Below are positions 31,561 to 40,537 of a DNA stretch of 40,646 nucleotides, piece by piece. A program made the translations under genes and the position numbers. The notes under the pieces were generated by a model. It saw nothing but the letters and a program-made list of their open reading frames with translations. It ran no database searches and was not told the origin of the DNA. This DNA is from Lachnospiraceae bacterium (GTDB lineage: Bacteria > Bacillota > Clostridia > Lachnospirales > Lachnospiraceae). How positions within the stretch are numbered: position 1 is the stretch's first letter; each line of letters starts with the position of its first letter. The DNA lies in NCBI GenBank assembly GCA_910575475.1, contig CAJTGD010000046.1, positions 1 to 40,646 of the forward strand, in the 5' to 3' direction.

Positions 31561-32338
31561 AGGAACGATCGGGGCAGTTGAGCAGATCTCAGGCGCAATG
31601 GTATTGGATATGGAGGTCCGGGATGGCTGTCTCATCAGCAGTACCTTATCGGAAAAGCTGTTTGGCGGGGCGAATACCTGCGAGCTTACGGTGAAGGTGC
31701 AGGGACGGACGTTGGAGGTGCTGGATGTGATCGACAGTGAGGAGGCATTTCTGGCGTATGAGATCGCGGAAAATGGTATGTGCCTGCTGGACCGCGCTTC
31801 CGTGAGATGCATGCCGGGAAGCTTTGGAAAAACAGCAGAAAGCTATGGACAGCTTTGCGGCGGATGGGAACGGATGGAGGACAGGATGCTTGCCTGGATC
31901 ACACAGGGGATGTACGGTTTGGTTCCCTGCATATTGTGGATATATTTGATCTGTTATTGCAGACGTATGCTGCGGAATGTGAGGGGGACGGCCGGCGGAT
32001 GTGGCGGCAGAGCGGAAAGGATCTTCTGGAAAATATTTCTGTATGTTCTGCTGGTAGGCGGAATCCTGCTCCTGATCCAAAGGATTGGGATCCCGGAGGA
32101 TATGATCCCTGCAAAATGGTCGGATTTTGAGTTCTGGACGGAGTATGGGAAACGGCTGGGAGCATCCTGCCGTACTTTGATTTGGTCTGAAAAAAAGATA
32201 CCGGATATCCCGATATGGAAAGAATTTGCCCGGGCAATCTTGTGGGGCACAGGGGCAGCCATAGGGGAAGTTCTTCTTTTATGCTCCCTGCACAAAATCC
32301 CTGCAAGATTACTTGACAATTATTTTCACGTCAAGTAG
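31560..32338 (+). pseudogene. FtsX/MacB-like ABC permease fragment, C-terminal part
   Basis: Frame to 32338. The first part (SEKLFGGANTCELTVKVQGR, LEVLDVIDSEEAFLAYEI) resembles the periplasmic core of MacB-like permeases. Hydrophobic segments follow near 31910-31960, 32030-32080 and 32230-32290. Helix 1 and the start are missing; it follows the adaptor fragment in another frame. Adaptor, ATPase and permease usually form one operon, so one deletion may have removed the middle. The C-terminus (NYFHVK) may be native. Confidence 0.45.
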
Positions 32339-32379
32339 TATAAATACAGATAATACCTATAAATCTACGGAGGCAGTCC

Positions 32380-32895
32380 ATGAAGGATGTATTTCTACTA
32401 TATGATACAAGCTGTTTTTTTGAGATTGTGATCCTGAATTATTTTATGAGCCTGACAGGATGCGAGATCATCTACTGTTCCCTTGACGGACAGCCGGTCC
32501 GGGCAATGGAAGGGTATTCTGTCAATGCGGACATGGCATTAAAGGATGTGGATTCCCGGCAGATCCGCAGCTTCTTCGTCCCGGGCGGGGATATTTCCGC
32601 CATTGATACGGATGAAGTCCGGGAATATCTGCAGGAGCTGAAAAGCAGTCAGGCTCTGATCGGCGGTATCTGCGCCGGAGTGGATCTGCTGGCCCGGGCG
32701 GGGATATTGGATGATCGGGATTCCACACGATCCTCTGATCTGGATATCGTCAATGACGGGCATGTGATCACCGCACGGGCAAATGCCTATGTAGATTTTG
32801 CGATCGAGGCAGCGAAGGAACTGGGGCTTTTTGAGGATGAAGCGGATATGCAGGAAACCATCGACTTTTGGAAATATCACAAAAGGGTAAACTAA
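32380..32895 (+). CDS. DJ-1/PfpI family protein
   Basis: 171 aa, slightly short. Alpha/beta fold with nucleophile C98 in the elbow GGICAGVDLLARAG, preceded by FFVPGG; the HVITARANAYVDFAIEAAKELG end is typical. Members include glyoxalase-like, chaperone and amidase proteins; the exact activity is not readable. ACGGAGG precedes ATG. It stands alone after the pseudogene cluster. Confidence 0.88.
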   Translation: MKDVFLLYDTSCFFEIVILNYFMSLTGCEIIYCSLDGQPVRAMEGYSVNADMALKDVDSRQIRSFFVPGGDISAIDTDEVREYLQELKSSQALIGGICAGVDLLARAGILDDRDSTRSSDLDIVNDGHVITARANAYVDFAIEAAKELGLFEDEADMQETIDFWKYHKRVN

Positions 32896-32911
32896 AAAGG
32901 AGGATATAAAT

Positions 32912-34820
32912 TTGAAGCAACGAATACTTTCAGCAGTTTTAGCGCTGTGTTTACTCATTTCTTTCCCGTCGGCGGCATATGCATCGCCGGAAGAACTTTC
33001 CCCGGAAGAGGGGGTATATAAGGGAAGCTATATATGGACAGGATGCCCGTGAGACTGCAATTCCTACTCCGGCGGAAGTCTATGCTGCAATGACTGCATT
33101 GCAGAGTCAGGATAAGTTTAAGGAGGGAGCGGAATGGACCAATGAATATCCTTATTCGGATTCAACAGGAAATTACAACTGGAAAGGCGGACCTCTTGGC
33201 GGCGGACTTTCCTGGAAGCTGACGGAGGCAGGCACGATGACCATCTCCGGCAGCGGAGCTATGCCAGATTTTGACAGTGCTGAAAGCCTGCCATGGAAAG
33301 AGAAGAGCGGTCAGATCCGGAAGGTCGTTATTGAGAATGGTGTTACCAGTATCGGTGCCGGCGCTTTTATGGACTGCGGAGTTCTCAGTACAGAGATTCC
33401 TGCCAGTGTGGCAACAATCGGCAACAGTGCTTTCTGCGGATCTCAGATTATTTCCGTGACCATTCCTTCCGGTGTGAAAACCATCGGTGACAGTGCTTTT
33501 CAAGGGTGTCGGAACCTTAGTTCTGTGACAGTTTCCGAAGGGGTGGAAACCATCGGACAAAATGCCTTTAGAAGTTGTACAGCTCTTACATCTATTGCTC
33601 TGCCTGCCAGTATTGGAGAGGTAGGAGCCGCTGCATTTTTACAATGCACATCATTGAAAAGTGCGACGTTTGCATCTGGCAGTAAGCAGGTGAAGATGGG
33701 CGACAATATGTTTGGAGAATGCCACTATCTGATGAATGTAAAACTGCCTCAAAGTATAGACCACATTAGTGTGGAGATGTTTAAGAGCTGCCTTATGCTT
33801 GCAAAAGTAGAAATTCCGCAGGGTGCGGAGAGTATTGGGATTAGAGCATTTTCTTCCTGCTCTGGACTGACCGAAGTCATAATTCCGGACAGTGTAACGA
33901 AGATAGAAACGGCGGCATTCTCAGACTGCCCTCTGAGGGATATCTACTTTACTGGTACAGAAGCGCAGTGGAACAGCATCAGTAAAACGGCGGATGTATC
34001 ATCGGCAGTGGCAAATGCAACGATACACTATGGGTATGTTCCCGAAGAACCAACGCCGCCTGTTGAACCAACGCCGCCCGGTGAGACGACGCCCCCTGGT
34101 GAAACGACACGGCCCGGCCAGACAACACCACCTGGTCAGACAACACGGCCCGGTCAGACGACGCCGTCCGAGCCGGATACAAAGCTTCCGATCATTAACA
34201 ACGGATCCGGTAAAAAGGGCTGGGAAGCCATTAAGGAAGAGGCTGCAAATTCTTCTGATGGAATGTGGGTTCATGTAGATATGAACGGTGTATCTGTTGT
34301 ACCCGGAGATGTGCTTGACAGTGTGAAAGGACAGAATGTTACGCTTGCTTTTGACATGGGCAACGGGATTGTCTGGTATGTAAACGGCAGGAATGTTACA
34401 GCAGATCATGCAAACGATGTGAACCTTTCTGTACAGGTTGGAACATCAGCTATTCCGAAGAATATTGTAAATGATACGGCAGGAGACCGTCAGGCGATAC
34501 AGCTCAGCCTTGCTCACAGCGGAGATTTCGGCTGCAGTGCTGTACTCAGGATCAATGTGGATCCGGCAAATGCAGGATTATACGCAAACCTTTTCTATTA
34601 TAATGAAAAGGCCCGCAGGCTTGAATTTGTCACGGAAGGTCAGATAGACAAGGATGGTAATGTAGACCTGACATTTACACATGCTTCGGAGTATGTCATT
34701 GTAATAGATGATGAAGCTATGGATCAAGGCTCCGGCGGAGGAAACTCCGGAAGCAGCGGAGGAACTACATCCTCTGACGGTAAGGGGACAGAAAGAAAGT
34801 CACCCAGGACCGGTGAATAA
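32912..34820 (+). pseudogene. BspA-like leucine-rich-repeat surface protein, frameshifted and without membrane anchor
   Basis: TTG 32912 behind AAAAAGGAGG starts a clear signal peptide (MKQRILSAVLALCLLISF..SAAYA), but this frame ends at TGA 33050. The body continues in another frame (YGQDARETAIPTPAEVYAAM onward), so a 1-nt shift lies near 33010-33045. About eight LRR_5 repeats (VTSIGAGAFMDC, VKTIGDSAFQGC, VETIGQNAFRSC) follow, then a Pro/Thr stretch of PPGETT/RPGQTT repeats, and an end KSPRTGE-stop. SPRTG is a sortase motif, but the hydrophobic helix and basic tail that must follow are absent. As written it is neither exported nor anchored. Confidence 0.8.
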
Positions 34821-34869
34821 GGGATTGAATTTCCGGCAAAAAAGATAAGACAAAATAATTCATACATTT

Positions 34870-34896
34870 AAGCCCGCCTGGCAGCGGGCTTCTTTT
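34870..34896 (+). terminator. Terminator after the LRR protein gene
   Basis: AAGCCCGC (34870-34877) pairs with GCGGGCTT (34884-34891), then TCTTTT. It ends 16 bp before the next ATG, so the following gene depends on read-through or a promoter not obvious here. Confidence 0.8.
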
Positions 34897-34911
34897 AAAG
34901 GAGATAAAAAA

Positions 34912-35694
34912 ATGAGTCATTTATCGAATCAAACCCCAAACATCCAGCAGGTCATCGACCTGGTAAAATCTACAAAGAACCTGATTGAAAACCGGGAGAT
35001 GGCCGGGCACGTCAAGGAGAAGGGCCGGGCGGATTATGTGACCCAGGTGGACCTTGCGGTACAGGATTATCTGAAAGAGAAGCTGTATGCCCTTGCCCCG
35101 GAGATCCAGTTTCTCGGGGAGGAGACCGGGCTGCAGGAAATGACCGGGGACAGCTTCTGGATCCTGGATCCGGTGGACGGGACCACCAACCTGATCCACG
35201 ACTATCAGCACAGCGCCGTTTCCCTGGGGCTCTGCATGCAGGACGAGATCGTGATGGGAATCATCTATAATCCTTATCACGGCGAACTGTTTTCCGCGGA
35301 AAAAGGGAAGGGCAGCTTTCTCAACGGCCGGCCCATCCACGTATCGGAGTCGGAGACACTTTCCGAGACGATCATCGCGCTGGGGACTTATGCTTACCGG
35401 CGGGAGCTGGCCGATGCCAATTTTGCCCGGTTCCGCCGTGTATATGACCAGTGCCAGGACATCCGCAGGATCGGCTCCGCCGCGCTGGAGCTGGCGTACA
35501 CTGCATGCGGAAGGCAGGGCGGTTTCTTCGAGCCCTATCTGAATCCGTGGGATTACGCGGCAGGGGTTCTCCTTGTCCGGGAAGCCGGCGGCAGGGTCAG
35601 TGATTTTGAGGGCAATCCGCCAAGCCCCCGGAAGGGCGGAAGCATCGTTTCCACAAACGGGCGGATTCATGAGGAATTGCTGGGACTGCTTTAG
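34912..35694 (+). CDS. Inositol monophosphatase family protein
   Basis: 260 aa, family length. Mg-dependent phosphatase fold with E70/E71 (LGEETG), the metal-binding WILDPVDGTTN (D86, D89) and NPWDYAAGVLLVREAGG near 212. Substrates could be inositol phosphate, fructose-1,6-bisphosphate or 3'-phosphoadenosine phosphate (CysQ-like); sequence alone does not decide. AAAGGAG precedes ATG. All metal ligands are present. Confidence 0.92.
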   Translation: MSHLSNQTPNIQQVIDLVKSTKNLIENREMAGHVKEKGRADYVTQVDLAVQDYLKEKLYALAPEIQFLGEETGLQEMTGDSFWILDPVDGTTNLIHDYQHSAVSLGLCMQDEIVMGIIYNPYHGELFSAEKGKGSFLNGRPIHVSESETLSETIIALGTYAYRRELADANFARFRRVYDQCQDIRRIGSAALELAYTACGRQGGFFEPYLNPWDYAAGVLLVREAGGRVSDFEGNPPSPRKGGSIVSTNGRIHEELLGLL

Positions 35695-35936
35695 AAATTG
35701 CAGGGAAATAGCTGATACATCTTGACTTGTCTGTATAAGTTATTTTCCTGCAGTTCCTTAGACAAGTCATGTCTAATCCAGAAAAAACTGACATTTCTCA
35801 CTTTGTGTCGTGTTTTTTCGCTGATAGAGTGGTACGATCATAACAGTTCAGAACTGTTTTCGCCAGATTGCGGCCGTATCTGTGCGGGATGTCTGAACAC
35901 TGGTACACTGTATGCGAAAGGAGGAAGCCGCCGGCT

Positions 35937-36056
35937 ATGGACCAGAAAAAAATCGGAGCATTTATGAAAAGTCTGCGCCGGGAAAAGGGGATTACACAGG
36001 AAAATCTTGCTGAAACCCTGGGAGTCACGGGCAGGACGAAAATCATTTCATTTTAA
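35937..36056 (+). pseudogene. XRE-family regulator, N-terminal helix-turn-helix only
   Basis: ATG 35937 behind AAAGGAGG. MDQKKIGAFMKSLRREKGIT and QENLAETLGVTGRT are the first helices of an XRE/Cro HTH. The recognition helix should continue as VSRWE, but the frame turns into KIISF and stops after 39 codons. Truncated at about 36040, where a hairpin and the convergent small ORF begin. Confidence 0.8.
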
Positions 36057-36070
36057 TGATTTCCTCTAAA
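36043..36070. terminator. Hairpin between convergent genes, probable terminator
   Basis: AAATCATT and AATGATTT form an 8 bp stem around TCATTTT, with A- and T-rich flanks. It lies between the truncated XRE gene and the 3' end of the minus-strand ORF and could serve either. Confidence 0.45.
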
Positions 36071-36083
36071 TTTTCTCAATAAT

Positions 36084-36341
36084 TTATGAATTGAATTTTC
36101 CATTTCTTCCTTCTCTGCCTGAATTAAAGATTGTATCATTACTTTTCAGAAAAGGAAGATGATAATATTCCGCATAAATAACAGAAACAATCTCTCCTTT
36201 ATTTTTTTCGTGCGGATCGTCTGCCAGGCCGCTCGAAAATCTCATATTACAATCATTTTTTCCGGGTTCACTTAACTCATAAGTGGTATATACCGGGCGC
36301 CGGCATGCAGACAAGTTTACATTCGTTAACATTGTTGCCAT
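36084..36341 (-). CDS. Small hypothetical protein with a strong ribosome site
   Basis: 85 aa from ATG 36341, preceded by AAAAGGAGGAGCTTTT, a near-ideal Shine-Dalgarno site. The sequence (MATMLTNVNLSACRRPVYTT, YELSEPGKNDCNMRFSSGLA, YAEYYHLPFLKSNDTIFNSG) has two Cys, no signal peptide and no membrane segment. No homologue recognised. The AT-rich 36360-36460 stretch upstream may hold its promoter but no clear hexamers were found. It could be a lone unknown gene or a remnant. Confidence 0.45.
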   Translation of the reverse strand: MATMLTNVNLSACRRPVYTTYELSEPGKNDCNMRFSSGLADDPHEKNKGEIVSVIYAEYYHLPFLKSNDTIFNSGREGRNGKFNS

Positions 36342-36462
36342 AAAAGCTCCTCCTTTTCACAGAAACAAAACCACTCTATTTTACATACCCTGTTTTGAAT
36401 ATCTACTTTATTTTATTATCTTTCAATGAATTTCGTTTTTTAGAACAAATTTCTTGCCATAT

Positions 36463-36503
36463 AAAAAACAGAGACCGCCTAACCACTAAGCTGTCTCTGC
36501 TTT
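36463..36503 (-). terminator. Terminator of the GH31 gene
   Basis: On the minus strand GCAGAGAC and GTCTCTG form a 7-8 bp stem followed by TTTTTTAT; the plus-strand side also carries a T-run, so it may work both ways. It lies about 40 bp after the GH31 stop. Confidence 0.75.
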
Positions 36504-36541
36504 TTAAGGAGCTTTATAAGATCGCTAAACGATGCAGATCC

Positions 36542-38794
36542 TCAGCCTTCCATAACCTCCAGCACTTCCCCGCCAATCACCTGAATCTGGTAATCCAGGT
36601 ACTCGCTGTCCACCCGAACCTTCACCTGACTGCCGTTCCGTTCTGCAAACACGCGCATCACCACATGTCCGTCCAGATCCGTGACCTCCGTCTCTGCCTT
36701 CCCGTGGTCCTCGGGCAGGTACACCAGTAGCTTCACCCCTTCATAAAACGCATAATCCGGGCGTTCCGTATGGGCTCCCACCGCAAGGATTGATCCCGGC
36801 CGCAGCATCAGCGGAAGGGAGAAATAATCGAATTGTTCCTTATGCCATCTGCCGCCCTCTGCCCGGGCTTCGGTCAGCAGGTTGTACCAGGTCCCCTCCG
36901 GCAGATAATATTCCGCCTCGCCGGATTCCCTGAACACCGGCGCCACCATCAGGGAATCTCCCAGCATGTACTGCCGGTCCAGGGGCTCGCAGGCGCGATC
37001 CTCCGGAAATTCCAGGAACATGGGCCGCATCATGGGGATGCCGTCCTCGTGGGCCTTCACGGCCTGCCGATACAGATAAGGCATGAGGGCGCATTTTGCC
37101 TTGACAAATTTCCGGAGTACGTCGCAGGCTTCCTCGTCAAAGAGCCACGGTACGCGGTAGGAACCGGAGCCGTGGAGGCGGCTGTGGGAGCTGAGCATCC
37201 CGAACTGGCACCAGCGCTTATACACATCCGCGGAGGCCGTATTTTCAAAGCCTCCCATGTCATGGCTCCAGAACCCGAAGCCCGCGCAGGCCAGGGATAA
37301 GCCTGCCCGCAGCGTCTCCGCCATGGAGGGATAGGACGCGGAGCAGTCGCCGCCCCAGTGCGCCGGAAACTGCTGGCCGCCCACCGCCGCGGAGCGGGCA
37401 AACAGCACGGCTTCCCCAACACCCCGTTCCCGTTCCAGCAGTTCAAATACCGCTTGATTATACAGGAAGGGATAATAATTATGCATTTTCACCGGATCCG
37501 AGCCGTCAAAATATGCGATATCCCTGACCGGGATCCGCTCGCCGAAGTCCGTCTTGAAGCAGTCCACGCCCATATCCAGCAGGGTTTTCAGCTTTTCCTG
37601 ATACCAGGTGACCGCCGCCGGGTTGGTAAAATCTACGATCCCCATGCCCGCCTGCCACAGATCCGTCTGCCAGACATCGCCGTTTGATTTTTTCAGGAGA
37701 TATCCATGCTCCATGCCTTCCCGGAACAGCGGGGATTTCTGGCCGATGTAGGGGTTGATCCAGACACAGATCTTCAGGCCCCTGTCATGATACCGTTTCA
37801 GCATTTCCCTGGGCTCCGGAAATGTCTTCGCATCCCAGGTAAAATTGCACCACTCCCAGGCTTCCATCCAGTAGCAGTCAAAATGGAATACATGCAGCGG
37901 GATGTCCCGGTCAGCCATGCCCTGAATGAAGCCGGAGGTGGTCTCCTCATCGTAATCCGTGGTAAATGAGGTGGTCAGCCAGAGTCCGAAGGACCAGGCC
38001 GGAGGCAGCGCAGGCTTCCCGGTCAGCTCCGTGTACAGGCTCACGGTGTGCTTCGGATCGGAGCCGTTGATCACATAATAATCCAGCCGCTCCCCTTCCG
38101 CGGAAAACTGCAGCCGTTCCACCTTCTCGCTGGCGATTTCGAAGGAAACATCCCCCTCGTTGTCCACCAGCACGCCGTACCCTTTATTGGAAATGTAGAA
38201 GGGGATATTTTTGTAGGCAATCTCACTGGCCGTCCCGCCGTCCTCGTTCCACATGTCCACCACTTGCCCGTTTTTTACAAAGGGCGTGAAACGCTCCCCG
38301 AAGCCGTAGACGGACTCGCCCACATCCAGGGCAAGCTGCTCCGCCATATAATTTTTGCCCGTGCCGCGATTCTGCATATACGCCATATTGCGGCAGCTTG
38401 TCTCCGTCAGCTCCCGGTCCCCGTCCAGAAAACGGATCCCCCAGGATGCGGGCCGCTTGTCAATGACCGCGCTGGTACGCCCGCTCCGGTAAATGAGTTC
38501 CGTATCCGTTTCCTCGATCTGAACCTGGGGATCGGTCTGCCGAACCTCCGCAAAGGGGCCGCGGTAGGCAGCGCCTTCAAAATGCCGGATGGAAATCTTG
38601 ATCACATTTTCCATGGGACTGCTCAGGTAAACGGTCAGCATCCCCAAGTTCAGGGCGTCGCCCCGGTCTCCGATGTGCTTTGACGGCGCATAGACCGCAA
38701 GCTCCGTGCCGGACACGCGGTGGTCCGCATATTCCACCGCATAGAGCGGGGTGATCTCCTTCCGCATGAGCCAATAGCCTGATGTAAATTTCAT
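36542..38794 (-). CDS. yicI: GH31 alpha-xylosidase, YicI-like
   Basis: 750 aa. The start is ATG 38794, with AAGGAGG 9 nt upstream; TTG 38800 would add two residues. With this start the catalytic nucleophile in CFKTDFGERIP is D416 and the acid/base in HWGGDCSASY is D483, nearly the E. coli YicI numbering (416 and 482). It removes alpha-xylosyl residues from xyloglucan-type oligosaccharides. Four-domain GH31 plan; no signal peptide, so cytoplasmic. Monocistronic, with its own leader structure and terminator. Confidence 0.93.
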   Translation of the reverse strand: MKFTSGYWLMRKEITPLYAVEYADHRVSGTELAVYAPSKHIGDRGDALNLGMLTVYLSSPMENVIKISIRHFEGAAYRGPFAEVRQTDPQVQIEETDTELIYRSGRTSAVIDKRPASWGIRFLDGDRELTETSCRNMAYMQNRGTGKNYMAEQLALDVGESVYGFGERFTPFVKNGQVVDMWNEDGGTASEIAYKNIPFYISNKGYGVLVDNEGDVSFEIASEKVERLQFSAEGERLDYYVINGSDPKHTVSLYTELTGKPALPPAWSFGLWLTTSFTTDYDEETTSGFIQGMADRDIPLHVFHFDCYWMEAWEWCNFTWDAKTFPEPREMLKRYHDRGLKICVWINPYIGQKSPLFREGMEHGYLLKKSNGDVWQTDLWQAGMGIVDFTNPAAVTWYQEKLKTLLDMGVDCFKTDFGERIPVRDIAYFDGSDPVKMHNYYPFLYNQAVFELLERERGVGEAVLFARSAAVGGQQFPAHWGGDCSASYPSMAETLRAGLSLACAGFGFWSHDMGGFENTASADVYKRWCQFGMLSSHSRLHGSGSYRVPWLFDEEACDVLRKFVKAKCALMPYLYRQAVKAHEDGIPMMRPMFLEFPEDRACEPLDRQYMLGDSLMVAPVFRESGEAEYYLPEGTWYNLLTEARAEGGRWHKEQFDYFSLPLMLRPGSILAVGAHTERPDYAFYEGVKLLVYLPEDHGKAETEVTDLDGHVVMRVFAERNGSQVKVRVDSEYLDYQIQVIGGEVLEVMEG

Positions 38795-38822
38795 TTGCAA
38801 AATCCTCCTTCTCTAAGCAATT

Positions 38823-38920
38823 CCATATCTGTTTCCGAACAGCAGATATGCCGCCGGCCGCCTTTTTGCATACGATGATATACAGAACGCCTACCACTGG
38901 CCGCCTTTCTGCATACGATG
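38823..38920 (-). promoter_or_regulatory. Leader of the GH31 gene: hairpin plus 22 bp direct repeat
   Basis: CATATCTG/CAGATATG arms (38823-38850) form a hairpin 20-30 nt before the ribosome site. Further upstream, GGCCGCCTTT(T/C)TGCATACGATG occurs twice (38856-38877 and 38899-38920), 43 bp apart. Paired sites at about four helical turns could bind a regulator. No convincing -35/-10 was found. Confidence 0.45.
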
Positions 38921-38925
38921 GTGTC

Positions 38926-38971
38926 AAAAATCCCGCACTGCCGTCCAAGCATTCGGCGGCATGCGGGATAT
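38926..38971 (-). terminator. Strong terminator behind the chemoreceptor remnant
   Basis: On the minus strand ATCCCGCA-TG-CCGCCGA and its partner GGACGGCA-G-TGCGGGAT form a long GC-rich stem, followed by TTTTTGA. Intact although the gene before it is broken. Confidence 0.85.
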
Positions 38972-38985
38972 CTCTTATAGTATGG

Positions 38986-39822
38986 CTATCGGATCCGGAA
39001 CTGCCCCAGCAGAATGTTCTGTGTCTTTGCCTGGGTGGACTCTGTTCCGACCTTCACATCCTCGATGGAACGTCCGATCAGGCTGCCCGTATTCTTCGCG
39101 TCCGCCTCGTCCGCAAATCCCGTCGCCTTATCCACCAGCTCGCTGGCATTGCCGCAGCGAACCGCGCTGTCCTGGATCTGGGTGGTGATCGTGGTCACAT
39201 TTGACACAAGCCCTTCAATCGAAACCGACTGCTCCAGCGTTCCCTGGGAAAGTGTCTGCTCGCCCGTGGATACCTGGTCCGCGCTTGTATCCACCTGGCC
39301 CGCGATCTGGGAAATGTTCCGCATCACATTGGTCAGGTCTGCGCGGATGGTTTTCAGGCTTTCGGACAGTACAAAGATATACGCCGGTCTCCGCATTTAA
39401 AAATACATATTCGCTGTCCGGGTGGTCATCCCGATGGCCCCCTCTGAGGTGTGCGTCAGTACATAAGTCTCCGGCGTGGCAATGTATAATCCCTCGAAAA
39501 TGCCTTTTACTCCGGCAAAATCCTACGTATACTTCTGAGCCCTTTTCAGCAGCTCCGGGTCCTCCGTATCCTCAAGAAGGTCACGAACCTCGCTGTCCAG
39601 CGCAAAAGCGGTCATATATTCCTCCGCAGAGCTCACATAGTCGTTGATGATCGCGGCCCTGGATTCTACGGCATCTGTCATCTGGTTTGTAATGTCGTTT
39701 TTGACCATGGAAGCCGCATTGGTAGACACGATCAGCCATAACAGAAGCATTCCTGCCAGGGTGATGGCAGTCGTAATGATACTGATGCGGGTCGCAAGCT
39801 TTTGATTTTTAAGGTGTTTCAT
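38986..39822 (-). pseudogene. Methyl-accepting chemotaxis protein, decayed
   Basis: From ATG 39822 (GGAGGGGG upstream): first membrane helix (ISIITTAITLAGMLLLWLIV) and start of a dCache-like sensor (VESRAAIINDYVSSAEEYMT). A stop follows AQKYT at about 39523, but the frame continues DFAGVKGIFEGLYIATPETY, TSEGAIGMTTRTANMYF, another stop, then a later block (LSESLKTIRADLTNVMRNIS, SQIAGQVDTSADQVSTGEQT) of the post-HAMP signalling helices. The kinase-contact hairpin tip is missing. Two stops and at least two deletions; original length probably 650-700 aa. Confidence 0.75.
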
Positions 39823-40060
39823 AAAAAATCCCCCTCCAAGCAACATTTTTCTCTTCTTTTTTTGGTAATATTTTATCATATAGCCTCTGAAAATTCAATT
39901 CTTTGGATGGCTTCCTTTGCGGATTTTTATGCGGGATCTTCCGGCTGTACGCTTTTTGCGGATGGATGATTTTTTTTGAAATGGGGATATCAAAGAGGGG
40001 ACAAATCTGATATAGTATTGATAGATTAAATGTCCAAAAGGGATAAAAGAGGTGATTTTC

Positions 40061-40537
40061 ATGAAGGGCATTTCAAATACTTTTTTACAAAAGGAAGCTT
40101 TACCGTCCCTGGATGACTGGTCCCCGGATATGATCACGCCCTACAGCGGTTCCGACAGAAAGGAAGGGCTGATCAGCCCGGACGGCACGCGTTACCTTGT
40201 AAAATACGCGGAAGCGCATACCCGCCTCAACGATCTGGATACAAGCTATGTGAACAACGTAATCTCCGAATATATGTCAAGCCACATCCTCGGCATCGCC
40301 GGCTTTGAGGTACACCATACATTTATCGGTACACGCGGCGGAAACCTTCTGGTTGCCTGCGAAAATTTCACCACCGGCCATCAGCATCTGATCGAATTCG
40401 GCCAGTATATGCGGAAGCATTATGATTCCGGCGATATCGGCCGTGTACCCGATATCCGTCAGATCGACCACGTTCTTCACTGCGACCCTGTATTGCACGA
40501 TTATGCCGATGAATTATCCGTAGTTCCCGCTACATAA
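40061..40537 (+). pseudogene. HipA/CtkA-like kinase family protein, N-terminal part
   Basis: 158 aa from ATG 40061, with AGAGGTG upstream. SDRKEGLISPDGTRYLVKYA, TSYVNNVISEYMSSHILGIA and GFEVHHTFIGTRGGNLLVAC match the N-terminal lobe of HipA-like/CtkA-like kinase proteins, which usually have 300 residues or more. The frame ends at DPVLHDYADELSVVPAT before the catalytic lobe. Probably truncated; a shorter variant cannot be excluded. The last 109 bp of the window show no gene, only a possible promoter near the edge. Confidence 0.6.

Noticed and set aside
38048..38683. 211 aa plus-strand open frame opposite the GH31 gene (with similar ones at 36833 and 37358)
   Set aside because: Antisense to a gene with clear catalytic motifs; low-quality composition and no start signals.
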